From NCBI GenBank assembly GCA_035533815.1, contig DATLTB010000036.1:1-9236 (forward strand): a DNA stretch of 9,236 nucleotides, read 5' to 3'. Numbering within the stretch: the first letter of the stretch is position 1; every line of letters starts with the position of its first letter. Of the stretch, positions 1-6,594 are shown piece by piece. The notes under the pieces are model-generated. The model was not told where the DNA came from, ran no database searches, and was given only the letters and a program-made list of their open reading frames with translations. This DNA comes from JANWKA01 sp035533815. GTDB lineage: Bacteria > Bacteroidota > Bacteroidia > Chitinophagales > Chitinophagaceae. The position numbers were made by a program, and so were the translations under genes.

Positions 1-108
1 TGCTTCCGCCAGCTCCATTTCCCTTCTTCCCCAAGCTGCCAGTGACAGGTCTTTGACCCGGTAAGGCAAGGCAAAATCAATTTTAGTCGGTGTAACTGTG
101 GGCATCAT
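1..108 (-). CDS. ahcY: S-adenosylhomocysteine hydrolase, N-terminal fragment
   Basis: This is the first 36 codons of adenosylhomocysteinase; the rest lies beyond the left edge. The enzyme is a cytosolic NAD-dependent hydrolase that splits S-adenosylhomocysteine into adenosine and homocysteine, removing the product that inhibits methyltransferases. Recognition rests on the very conserved N-terminal stretch VKDLSLAAWGRREMELAE (residues 18-35), which closely matches the family. Two ATG codons stand in tandem (106-108 and 103-105), and either could be the start; the upstream one is given here. No Shine-Dalgarno sequence is seen. A weak TAATTTTA box lies a short distance upstream, but it lacks the final G of the Bacteroidota -7 element. 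The gene reads in the same direction as the acetyltransferase gene upstream, about 80 bp away. Confidence 0.9.
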   Translation of the reverse strand, partial: MMPTVTPTKIDFALPYRVKDLSLAAWGRREMELAEA

Positions 109-188
109 ACTTGATTATTTTTTGTAAAATTAGGTTTTTCCAGGGAGAAATCCAGGGGGCAATATGCTTAAAAGCCCTTAAGTCTCGA

Positions 189-701
189 TTAAAGGGTGTC
201 AAAGACCTTCCGCATGACGAAATCATTCATGAAAAATCCATTACCTATCGGAATATCCAGGCTTTCTATGATAAAAAATCCAAGTTTTTCATAGAAATTC
301 CGGGCAGCATTGAGCCGATTCACATTTAGATCAAGGCAGGGAGCCCCCTTTTCCCGGACAATCCGGATCACTTCATGGATGAGTTGCCTGCCAATACCCT
401 GTCCCTGACAAGATGGAAGAACATATAACTTTTGAAGTTTGTAGTCCCCGGAAAGGTTCGGGGAGGAAAATGAAGTAAAACCCAGCCATTCTTTCTCTCT
501 TCTCCCCAGCAAGAAGCGATCTCCCTGCGATACCATCTGGTCCTTCAGCGCGGAAATGGAATAGAAACGATCCATCATATATTTAATCTGATCCGGCAAT
601 AGAATAGTCTTATAAGTCGAAGGCCAGATCTGACCGGCCAGTCGGATGATAGCCGGTATATCCTGTTCCCCTGCTTCAGTGATAATGATTGGGTTACCCA
701 A
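189..701 (-). CDS. GNAT family N-acetyltransferase, TTG start
   Basis: This 170-residue protein has the layout of a GCN5-related acetyltransferase, an enzyme that moves an acetyl group from acetyl-CoA to an amine. The pyrophosphate-binding motif A is clear: a beta strand LQKLYVLP (89-96) followed by QGQGIG (99-104), matching Q/R-x-x-G-x-G. The C-terminal NAARNFYEKLGF (131-142) is the usual motif B. The substrate cannot be told. The start is unusual. The polX stop TAA (707-705) is in the same frame, followed by one ATA codon and then TTG at 701-699. No ATG lies between the stop and the conserved core (IIITEAGEQDI), so TTG is the only conventional start that keeps a whole domain. The gene is almost certainly cotranscribed with polX, and translation probably depends on ribosomes finishing polX. 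Confidence 0.85.
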   Translation of the reverse strand: MGNPIIITEAGEQDIPAIIRLAGQIWPSTYKTILLPDQIKYMMDRFYSISALKDQMVSQGDRFLLGRREKEWLGFTSFSSPNLSGDYKLQKLYVLPSCQGQGIGRQLIHEVIRIVREKGAPCLDLNVNRLNAARNFYEKLGFFIIESLDIPIGNGFFMNDFVMRKVFDTL

Positions 702-704
702 TAT

Positions 705-2378
705 TTATTTACGGTCTTTTTTACGGTTAAGAAAATAGGTTCCCAGTTGCTCCCTGTGAAGGCTACTCAGGTTATTTGCAGCAGTCAGGCCACCTTTTCT
801 GGCAGCCAGCACCCCATAGCGGATATCCCCAAAACCTTTAACCGCATGGGAATCAGGGTTTATCGAAATAAGTCCTCCCATCTTGAGTACTTGGGGAATA
901 TGCCGCCAATCTATGTCTAGTCTGCTGGGATTGGCATTCAGTTCAATAACCACCCCATTGGCCACGCAAGCTTCAATAATCCTGTCATGATCCACCGGAT
1001 ATGGGGGCCGGCTTAGCAGGAGGCGTCCTGTCAAATGGCCGAGAATAGTAGTATATGGGTTTTCGATAGCCGATAATAATCGGGCCATAGTTTTTTCAGG
1101 AGACATTTTGAGATTAGTATGCACAGAAGCGATAACCAGATCAAAAGTTTCCAATATCTCCTTGGGATAATCCAATGACCCATCATTGAGTATATCAGAT
1201 TCAATGCTTTTGAATATCCTGAAAGGAGCCATTCTGGCATTTAGTTCATCAATCAGTTGATGTTGGGCATGGACCCGTTCAGGACTGAGTCCGTTGGCAT
1301 AGAATGCGGATTTGGAATGGTCACTGATTACCAGATATTCAAATCCATTGACCAGACAGGCTTCAGCCAGTTCTTCCAGGCTGTTCAACCCATCACTCCA
1401 GTTACTATGACAATGGATTATCCCCCTGATATCGGATGTACTGATTAGTTGAGGCAGCTTATGACTGGCCGCCAGGGGGATTTCTCCGAGTCCCTCCCGC
1501 ATACCCGGATCAATAACGGCCAATCCAGCAGCTGAAAAAATATCCTGCTCCGTTTGGGCGCTTTCCATTGTTCGCCCCCGGGAATGAACAAGGAATTCCT
1601 CCATAAAAATTGCCGATCCTGTGGTTTCGAACCATTTCCAGGCAAATTTGGCTGGATTTACAATAAAAATTCGAACGTTGAATTTATCCTGGAAACGAAA
1701 ATCCAGATACTCACCGGCCACATTCACTAGTTTTAACCCCTCCACCCCCAGATTTCTGATTCGGTCTTCGGGCGCATCAGTTAACAGTTCAATCCGGTCA
1801 ATGATAATTTCCTGGCGCCGAATGGCTCCTGTGAGCATGACCTGATAAGGATCTAGGATTCCCTTTATGGTGGTTTGCAGCTCAAAAGCTGCTGACTCCG
1901 CATCCGCATACCGGAATAATCCCTGACTTGAGAAATAAAATTCAAGGGATTGCCTGATATTTTCCTGAGATTTGCTCCCGAATCCCTTGTACAGAAGCAG
2001 GCGATTTTCCTGGCAGGCATATAAAAGTTCCCCCAGGGATTCCACTTCGAGATCTTTCCAAATAGTGGCGATTTTTTTTGGTCCCAGCCCTTTAATAGCT
2101 AACATATCAATAATGCCTGCTGGCGTCTTTTCCCGGATGGCCTCCAATTGCGGAAGTTTTCCGGTATGGATCATGACCAGAATCTTCTTACCGATGGCAT
2201 CTCCTATCCCCCTTATCTTGAAAATATCCTGTTCAGCGGTATCCTTCAGCTGGAAAGGCAACTTTTCAATACTAAAGGCAGCATTTGCATAAGATCTGGA
2301 CTTAAACGCATCCTCACCATGAATTTCCATTAGTTTGGAAAGCAGCGAAAGCTGTTCTGCGATGACTTCATTTTCCAT
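705..2378 (-). CDS. polX: PolX-like protein (HhH, degenerate DNA polymerase X, PHP phosphoesterase)
   Basis: This 557-residue protein has the bacterial/archaeal PolX layout. Bacterial PolX acts in DNA gap repair, with a polymerase and a PHP-type 3'-5' exonuclease in one chain. The N-terminal part has helix-hairpin-helix DNA-binding motifs: IRGIGDAIGKKI (55-66), IKGLGPKKIATI (95-106) and a third around 127-145. The polymerase motif normally G-S-x-R-R-G...G-D-I-D reads GAIRRQ...DRIE (184-197), and the later V-D-L-R reads VRIF (235-238), so the three catalytic aspartates appear lost. The C-terminal PHP domain looks intact: H322, H324, D329, D353/H354, E393, H420, H448, D509, H511. The frame stays open to 2471, but the residues before M(2378) resemble no family member, while MENEVIAEQL...MEIHGE is a normal PolX N-terminus. 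Polymerase activity is doubtful; nuclease activity is plausible. Confidence 0.9.
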   Translation of the reverse strand: MENEVIAEQLSLLSKLMEIHGEDAFKSRSYANAAFSIEKLPFQLKDTAEQDIFKIRGIGDAIGKKILVMIHTGKLPQLEAIREKTPAGIIDMLAIKGLGPKKIATIWKDLEVESLGELLYACQENRLLLYKGFGSKSQENIRQSLEFYFSSQGLFRYADAESAAFELQTTIKGILDPYQVMLTGAIRRQEIIIDRIELLTDAPEDRIRNLGVEGLKLVNVAGEYLDFRFQDKFNVRIFIVNPAKFAWKWFETTGSAIFMEEFLVHSRGRTMESAQTEQDIFSAAGLAVIDPGMREGLGEIPLAASHKLPQLISTSDIRGIIHCHSNWSDGLNSLEELAEACLVNGFEYLVISDHSKSAFYANGLSPERVHAQHQLIDELNARMAPFRIFKSIESDILNDGSLDYPKEILETFDLVIASVHTNLKMSPEKTMARLLSAIENPYTTILGHLTGRLLLSRPPYPVDHDRIIEACVANGVVIELNANPSRLDIDWRHIPQVLKMGGLISINPDSHAVKGFGDIRYGVLAARKGGLTAANNLSSLHREQLGTYFLNRKKDRK

Positions 2379-2382
2379 TAGG

Positions 2383-2390
2383 CAAACATA
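2383..2390 (-). promoter_or_regulatory. Candidate -7 element of the polX promoter
   Basis: The minus strand reads TATGTTTG, a perfect match to the Bacteroidota -7 consensus TAnnTTTG. Only four bases (CCTA) separate it from the chosen polX ATG, so initiation here would give a transcript with almost no leader. No TTG or TTTG is found at the usual distance upstream, which lowers confidence. The terminator at 2473-2501 isolates polX from the H1-like gene, so polX needs a promoter in this interval. Confidence 0.45.
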
Positions 2391-2472
2391 CTGATTTCCT
2401 TTGCAGAGGCATACTCTTCTAATTAGGAGATTTGGTCTAATAATACCGGACAAAATGACGTGTAGGGACAAA

Positions 2473-2501
2473 AAAAGATCCCGAATTTGGCGGGATCTTT
2501 T
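2473..2501 (-). terminator. Intrinsic terminator after the H1-like gene
   Basis: A perfect 11-bp inverted repeat (AAAAGATCCCG / CGGGATCTTTT) encloses a 7-base loop. Read on the minus strand, the stem ends in a run of seven T residues (down to about 2471), the classic rho-independent form. It lies just past the stop codon of the lysine-rich protein (2523), separating that gene from polX. The arms are A/T symmetrical, so weak function on the other strand is possible, but no plus-strand gene precedes it. Confidence 0.9.
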
Positions 2502-2522
2502 AAAAAATGCAAAAGCTTAAGA

Positions 2523-2789
2523 TTACATAGCCGTCGGCATGAACGGAGCAGCAGGTGCTGATACGGGAGCCGGTTTTTTAGGAGCGGCTTTCTTCTTAGC
2601 TACTTTTTTTTTTGGAGCAGCTTTTTTGGCTGCTTTTTTCTTAGGAGCAGCTTTTTTAGCGGCTTTCTTCTTGGTTGCTTTTTTGGCTGCTTTTTTCTTA
2701 GGAGCAGCTTTCTTTTTTGGAGCAGCTTTTTTAGCTGGTTTCTTGGCTGCTACCTTTTTCTTAGGGGCAGCCTTTTTTGATGTTGCCAT
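2523..2789 (-). CDS. Histone H1-like lysine/alanine-rich protein
   Basis: This is an 88-residue, extremely basic low-complexity protein: about 35 lysines (40%) and 29 alanines (33%), with proline next. It is built on a repeating AAPKKK / AAKK unit; AAPKKK occurs five times exactly and AAPKKP once. The C-terminal 16 residues or so (PAPVSAPAAPFMPTAM) carry no lysine and may be a separate tail. Such composition matches the C-terminal domain of eukaryotic H1 and bacterial H1-like proteins, which bind DNA without sequence specificity and help compact the nucleoid; that role is inferred here. There is no globular domain. It lies 41 bp downstream of rpmA and may receive read-through from the ribosomal operon, since no clear promoter is seen in the gap. 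It ends at the terminator at 2473-2501. The opposite strand is also open, but only because AAG/GCA repeats lack antisense stops. Confidence 0.8.
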   Translation of the reverse strand: MATSKKAAPKKKVAAKKPAKKAAPKKKAAPKKKAAKKATKKKAAKKAAPKKKAAKKAAPKKKVAKKKAAPKKPAPVSAPAAPFMPTAM

Positions 2790-2830
2790 TGTTTTGAATT
2801 TTGGGTTAGTAAATGAATTGGGTTTAATCT

Positions 2831-3139
2831 TTATGGCAAAACTGCAGCTGGACTTCCTTCCAAGGTTGAATCCTTAACTGCAGTGTCAAATCGTTTTACT
2901 GAAACCATCATCCTGTTTTTTCTCCCCCTTTGGAATTCCACTGTTCCATCTGTCATAGCAAATATAGTAAAGTCCCTGCCTATTCCCACATTTTTTCCCG
3001 GATGGTAAACGGTGCCCCGTTGTTTAAGAATGATATTTCCGGCAACTGCTGCCTGCCCTCCAAAAATCTTTACTCCAAGCCTTTTACTCTGGGAATCCCG
3101 TCCATTTTTTACACTACCCTCTCCTTTCTTATGTGCCAT
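2831..3139 (-). CDS. rpmA: 50S ribosomal protein L27
   Basis: L27 is a large-subunit protein whose N-terminal tail reaches the peptidyl transferase centre. The family start is evident: MAHKKGEGSVKNGRDSQSKR at 1-20, then LGVKIFGGQ, the RGTVYHPG element and NVGIGRDFTIFA. The mature-type N-terminus (MAHKKG) has no leader of the kind that is cleaved in Firmicutes. At 102 residues it is about 15 longer than many bacterial L27 proteins, owing to a tail after VSVKRFDT (about residues 81-102). It follows rplU by 29 bp in the near-universal rplU-rpmA order and is surely cotranscribed with it. Confidence 0.97.
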   Translation of the reverse strand: MAHKKGEGSVKNGRDSQSKRLGVKIFGGQAAVAGNIILKQRGTVYHPGKNVGIGRDFTIFAMTDGTVEFQRGRKNRMMVSVKRFDTAVKDSTLEGSPAAVLP

Positions 3140-3168
3140 TCTAAAATAACTTTTCTAAGATATGAAAA

Positions 3169-3471
3169 TTATGCAATACTATTTATCTTTATTTTAGTGA
3201 ACCTGGTCCGGTGGCCGATTTTTTTGCGGAAGCCTTTTCGTCTTTTCATTTTAAAAGCAGTTACCTTATCTCCCTTGACATGATCCAGTATCTCAGCCTT
3301 TATACTCGAATTGATAGCACTGCCCAGACTAAGTCCGCCTTCATTATGAAGCAGGATGATCTCTGAAAATTCCAGCTTATCACCCACATTTCCTCCCAGG
3401 TGGTGAACAAAAATCTCCGAATTCTCTTGCACCTTGTATTGCTGACTTCCGATTTTTACGACTGCGAACAT
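3169..3471 (-). CDS. rplU: 50S ribosomal protein L21
   Basis: L21 is a large-subunit protein that binds 23S rRNA. The 100-residue product starts MFAVVKIGSQQYKV, the standard family N-terminus, and includes the C-terminal KMKRRKGFRKKIGHRT signature (KxRRRKxYRxxxGHRQ type). The frame is open for 21 more codons upstream, to 3534, but that stretch covers the promoter and is not L21-like, so ATG at 3471 is the start. There is no Shine-Dalgarno sequence; the leader is A/T-rich, as is usual in Bacteroidota. rpmA follows after 29 bp. Confidence 0.97.
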   Translation of the reverse strand: MFAVVKIGSQQYKVQENSEIFVHHLGGNVGDKLEFSEIILLHNEGGLSLGSAINSSIKAEILDHVKGDKVTAFKMKRRKGFRKKIGHRTRFTKIKINSIA

Positions 3472-3492
3472 TATATGTAAAATAATTTTAAG

Positions 3493-3524
3493 CAAAATTA
3501 GGGTTAATTTTTTTATTATACAAA
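3493..3524 (-). promoter_or_regulatory. Bacteroidota-type promoter of rplU-rpmA
   Basis: On the minus strand, TTTG (3524-3521) and TAATTTTG (3500-3493) are separated by exactly 20 bp. This fits the Bacteroidota primary-sigma pattern of a TTTG/TTG -33 element and a TAnnTTTG -7 element. It lies 21 bp upstream of the rplU ATG at 3471. The spacer is very A/T-rich, as expected for a strong ribosomal-protein promoter. It is the best promoter match in the window. Confidence 0.8.
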
Positions 3525-3702
3525 GTTTTTGCAAAAAAATATTTATGTGTTATCCTTCGACCTTTAACCAGTTGTATATGCCACCCGAGCCAAAACAGCT
3601 GATTCCCGGATGATATACTACCCAAATAGCCTGGTTGGGGAATAATAAGGGTAAGGCCACACGGATACAGGTTGCCATTGTCCTTGCCGTTTTGCTTTTG
3701 CA

Positions 3703-3710
3703 TACTTTTG
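3703..3710 (+). promoter_or_regulatory. Candidate -7 element of the GH3 gene
   Basis: TACTTTTG matches TAnnTTTG and stands 31 bp before the GH3 ATG at 3742. A TTG at 3678-3680 lies 22 bp upstream and could serve as the -33 element. The rest of the 270-bp divergent gap between rplU and this gene (about 3525-3677) holds no recognisable gene or RNA. Confidence 0.6.
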
Positions 3711-3741
3711 GACTGGAAACCTGGAATCATTAACTATACGA

Positions 3742-5235
3742 ATGGCAATTAAATCATTGCTGGCCAAGCCTTTTGCAGCATTTATCAGCAGCAGAATCAA
3801 GAAAGACATGATGCATGGTCTGGAAGATCAGCATGCAATCTTGGCTGCCTTGATTAAAACGGGAAGGAAAACCGAATTCGGCAGGGAACATCGTTTTGAA
3901 GAAATCAACACACCGGAAGAATTCCGGGAAGCTGTGCCTTTGAGGAATTATGAAAAGTTCCGAACCTATATCGACCGCATTATGGAAGGCAGACATAATG
4001 TACTTTGGAAAGGGGTGCCTGCCTATTTTGCGAAAACATCCGGTACTTCCAGCGGCATAAAATATATCCCCATTACCAAGGAGAGTGTGGATAATCAAAT
4101 TGATACGGCCCGCAATGCCCTGCTTTGCTATATATCAGAAACCGGCAACAATAGGTTCACAGATGGCAAAATGATCTTCCTTTCCGGCTCCCCCGAGCTG
4201 GAAAGAATGGGAAATATCCCCACCGGTCGGCTTAGTGGAATAATCAATCACCATATTCCCAGGTACCTAAGGGCCAACCAATACCCAAGTTTTGAAACGA
4301 ACTGCATTGGGGATTGGGAGACCAAGCTGGACAAGATAGTGGAAGAAACCCTTTCACAGGATATGACCCTAATCAGCGGGATTCCCCCCTGGGTGCAGAT
4401 GTATTTTGACCGACTCACCAGTTCCACAGGCAAAAGTGTAGGAGTATTATTCCCTCATTTCGATTTATTGGTGCACGGAGGAGTGAATTTTGAACCTTAT
4501 AAAGCCAATTTGCTGCATGCTATCGGCCGGAAAGTGGATTTTCTGGAAACATTTCCTGCTTCCGAAGGATTTTTCGCTTTTCAGGATACCCGCCATGAGG
4601 AAGGGCTGCTCCTGAATACGAATTCAGGTATATATTATGAATTTATAAAAGCCAACGATATTCAAGATGCTCATCCTACCCGACTCTCTCTGGGTCAGGT
4701 AGAAAAAGGGATAAACTACTCCATGGTCATCAGTTCCAATGCCGGATTATGGGGATATGACCTGGGAGATACCATAAAGTTTGTTTCTGTAAATCCCTAT
4801 CGTATTTTGGTAACAGGCAGAACCTCCCAATTCATCTCCGCTTTTGGGGAACATGTGATCTGCGAAGAGGTGGAACAAAGCCTGAAACAAGCTGCGGAAA
4901 CCAGACAACTGCGCATTGTGGAGTTCTCGATAGCTCCCAAAATCCAAACCAGCGGAGAATTGCCTCACCATGAATGGTTTATTGAATTTGAAGAACCTCC
5001 CCAAGACATGGAAGCCTTTGCCCTAGACCTGGACCTCTTGCTCCGGCAAAAGAACATTTATTACAATGATTTAATCGAAGGGAAAATCCTTAAACCCCTC
5101 GTAATCCTACCCGTGAGGAAACAAGGCTTTATAAATTATATGAAATCGAAGGGCCGCCTGGGCGGACAGAATAAAGTTCCCCGGCTGACCAATGACCGGC
5201 AAGTTGCTGATGAATTATTGAATTATCTGTATTGA
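3742..5235 (+). CDS. GH3-family adenylate-forming enzyme
   Basis: This 497-residue protein belongs to the GH3 family, named after plant auxin-responsive acyl-acid amido synthetases, which activate a carboxylic acid as an acyl-adenylate and join it to an amino acid. Bacterial members are widespread in Bacteroidota and their substrates are largely unknown. The ATP-binding motifs are present: AKTSGTSSGIKYIPIT (97-112), PASEGFF (272-278), GYDLGD (338-343) and TGRTSQFISAFGEHV (358-372). Length and motif order suggest a complete enzyme. The start is ATG 3742, with a -7 element 31 bp upstream and no Shine-Dalgarno sequence. It is transcribed away from rplU and towards dxr, with a 90-bp gap to dxr. 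The family call is firm; any link to auxin would be a naming artefact, and the real product is not predictable from context. Confidence 0.9.
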   Translation: MAIKSLLAKPFAAFISSRIKKDMMHGLEDQHAILAALIKTGRKTEFGREHRFEEINTPEEFREAVPLRNYEKFRTYIDRIMEGRHNVLWKGVPAYFAKTSGTSSGIKYIPITKESVDNQIDTARNALLCYISETGNNRFTDGKMIFLSGSPELERMGNIPTGRLSGIINHHIPRYLRANQYPSFETNCIGDWETKLDKIVEETLSQDMTLISGIPPWVQMYFDRLTSSTGKSVGVLFPHFDLLVHGGVNFEPYKANLLHAIGRKVDFLETFPASEGFFAFQDTRHEEGLLLNTNSGIYYEFIKANDIQDAHPTRLSLGQVEKGINYSMVISSNAGLWGYDLGDTIKFVSVNPYRILVTGRTSQFISAFGEHVICEEVEQSLKQAAETRQLRIVEFSIAPKIQTSGELPHHEWFIEFEEPPQDMEAFALDLDLLLRQKNIYYNDLIEGKILKPLVILPVRKQGFINYMKSKGRLGGQNKVPRLTNDRQVADELLNYLY

Positions 5236-5257
5236 TTGTTGCATTAAACTGGTCTAC

Positions 5258-5279
5258 CCATTCCTTCTAAAAAGAATGG
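5258..5279. repeat. Small hairpin between the GH3 gene and dxr
   Basis: CCATTC and GAATGG form a 6-bp inverted repeat around a 10-base loop; two further T-A pairs are possible past one mismatch. No T-run follows, so it is at best a weak terminator for the GH3 gene or a leader structure ahead of dxr. Confidence 0.3.
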
Positions 5280-5282
5280 ATG

Positions 5283-5290
5283 TATCTTCG
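5283..5290 (+). promoter_or_regulatory. Possible -7 element of dxr
   Basis: TATCTTCG matches TAnnTTTG at all but one position and lies 35 bp before the dxr ATG. No TTG is seen at the expected distance upstream. dxr may instead be read through from the GH3 gene. Confidence 0.35.
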
Positions 5291-5325
5291 CCATAGTATC
5301 GCTTCCGGCTGCCTCAGACCCGATT

Positions 5326-6501
5326 ATGAGTTCATCTTCCCATAAAAAAAGAATTGCCATACTGGGATCTACTGGTTCCATTGGAACCCAAGCCCTGCAG
5401 GTCATAGACCTTCATCCGGATAAATTCCAGATTGAGGTACTCACTGCTGCCGGAAAATCAGATCTGCTGGTCAAACAGGCAATACAATATCAGCCAAAAG
5501 CCGTGGTCATTTCCGAAGAGAGTAAATTCCTCCAGGTCAAAGAAGCCCTATCAGAATATCCCATTAAAGTACTCGGCGGTTCCAAAGCCCTCTGTGAAGT
5601 GGCTGTTTGGGATACCATCGATCTGATGGTTGCTGCCATTGTTGGGGTAGCCGGGTTAAAACCGGTTCTGGCAGCTCTCGGGCAGGGAACTCCTGTAGCA
5701 CTTGCCAATAAGGAAACCTTGGTTGTGGCCGGTGATATCGTGATGGAAACTGCACGGAAGAAAAACGTGTCAGTCATACCGGTGGATTCCGAACATTCCG
5801 CTATTTTTCAATGTTTGGAAGGCGAACAGTTCAGCCGGATTGAAAAGATTATATTGACTGCATCAGGAGGCCCTTTTCTGGGTAAGAAGCCTAATTTCCT
5901 GATCAATGTCAAAAAGGACCATGCCCTTCAGCATCCCAACTGGCGGATGGGCGAAAAAATTAGTGTTGATTCGGCCACGCTGATGAATAAAGGCCTGGAA
6001 ATGATCGAAGCCAGATGGTTATTCAATCTTCGGCCTGAACAGATTGATGTGGTGATCCATCCCCAGTCCATCATCCACTCCATGGTCCAATTCGAAGACG
6101 GGTCCATTAAAGCCCAGATGGGTCTACCTGACATGCGTTTCCCGATACAGTATGCCTTAGGATATCCCCGGCGGCTCGTAAATAACTTTCCACGCTTCAA
6201 TTTTAAGAATTATCCGGCCTTTACCTTTGAGCAACCAGATATAAAGACTTTCCGTAACCTGGCCATAGCCATTGAAACCATGCTCAAAGGAGGTAATGCA
6301 CCCTGTATTATGAATGCTGCCAATGAAGAAGCAGTTCATGCATTCCTTAAAAATAAGATTGGTTTCCTGGACATGACGGATATCATTGAAAAAACATTAT
6401 CCAGGGTTCCCTTTATACCGAATCCTGGCCTCCAGGATTACCATGACAGTGATTGGGCAGCCCGTGAGCTGGCTATCTCCATGATCCGTGTGTTGGCCTG
6501 A
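5326..6501 (+). CDS. dxr: 1-deoxy-D-xylulose 5-phosphate reductoisomerase
   Basis: DXR catalyses the first committed step of the MEP isoprenoid pathway: NADPH-dependent rearrangement and reduction of 1-deoxy-D-xylulose 5-phosphate to 2-C-methyl-D-erythritol 4-phosphate, in the cytosol. The 391-residue protein has the N-terminal NADPH fold motif GSTGSIG (14-20), ANKETLV (127-133), the metal and substrate motif DSEHSAIFQCL (154-164) with ligands D154 and E156, TASGGPF (178-184), the flexible-loop region HPNWRMGEKISVDSATLMNK (203-222), the third metal ligand E225 in GLEMIEARW, and the HPQSIIHSMVQF segment (245-256). All catalytic elements are intact and the length is typical. rseP follows, an adjacency seen in many bacteria. 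Its stop (6499-6501) is 93 bp before the true rseP start. Confidence 0.97.
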   Translation: MSSSSHKKRIAILGSTGSIGTQALQVIDLHPDKFQIEVLTAAGKSDLLVKQAIQYQPKAVVISEESKFLQVKEALSEYPIKVLGGSKALCEVAVWDTIDLMVAAIVGVAGLKPVLAALGQGTPVALANKETLVVAGDIVMETARKKNVSVIPVDSEHSAIFQCLEGEQFSRIEKIILTASGGPFLGKKPNFLINVKKDHALQHPNWRMGEKISVDSATLMNKGLEMIEARWLFNLRPEQIDVVIHPQSIIHSMVQFEDGSIKAQMGLPDMRFPIQYALGYPRRLVNNFPRFNFKNYPAFTFEQPDIKTFRNLAIAIETMLKGGNAPCIMNAANEEAVHAFLKNKIGFLDMTDIIEKTLSRVPFIPNPGLQDYHDSDWAARELAISMIRVLA

Positions 6502-6554
6502 TTGTTAAAGTTTTGCAAAAGCCAGGTAGCAGGCCCCTTTACTCGGATAAACCC

Positions 6555-6562
6555 TATCTTTG
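6555..6562 (+). promoter_or_regulatory. -7 element of the rseP promoter
   Basis: TATCTTTG (followed by CAG) is a textbook Bacteroidota -7 element, 32 bp before the ATG at 6595. A good TTG at about 20 bp upstream is not obvious. Its position inside the region that could be read as an N-terminal extension from a TTG at 6502 argues against that longer start. Confidence 0.65.
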
Positions 6563-6594
6563 CAGATTTCATTTACGAGCCTATATTCCCAACA

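Noticed and set aside
109..188. Promoter or terminator between the GNAT gene and ahcY
   Set aside because: A 5-bp CTTAA/TTAAG stem and an imperfect TAATTTTA box are present, but both are too weak to annotate.
2379..2471. N-terminal extension of polX to 2471
   Set aside because: The added 31 residues do not resemble any PolX N-terminus and cover the likely promoter; ATG at 2378 fits the family.
2539..2877. Plus-strand open frame of 112 codons rich in alanine and phenylalanine
   Set aside because: It is the mirror of the lysine/alanine repeats of the H1-like gene, which lack antisense stop codons; it ignores the terminator and the rpmA gene.
3472..3534. N-terminal extension of rplU to 3534
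   Set aside because: The stretch contains the best promoter of the window and is not L21-like.
3754..4098. Minus-strand open frame of 114 codons inside the GH3 gene
   Set aside because: Antisense shadow of a well-supported gene; composition and motifs are not protein-like.
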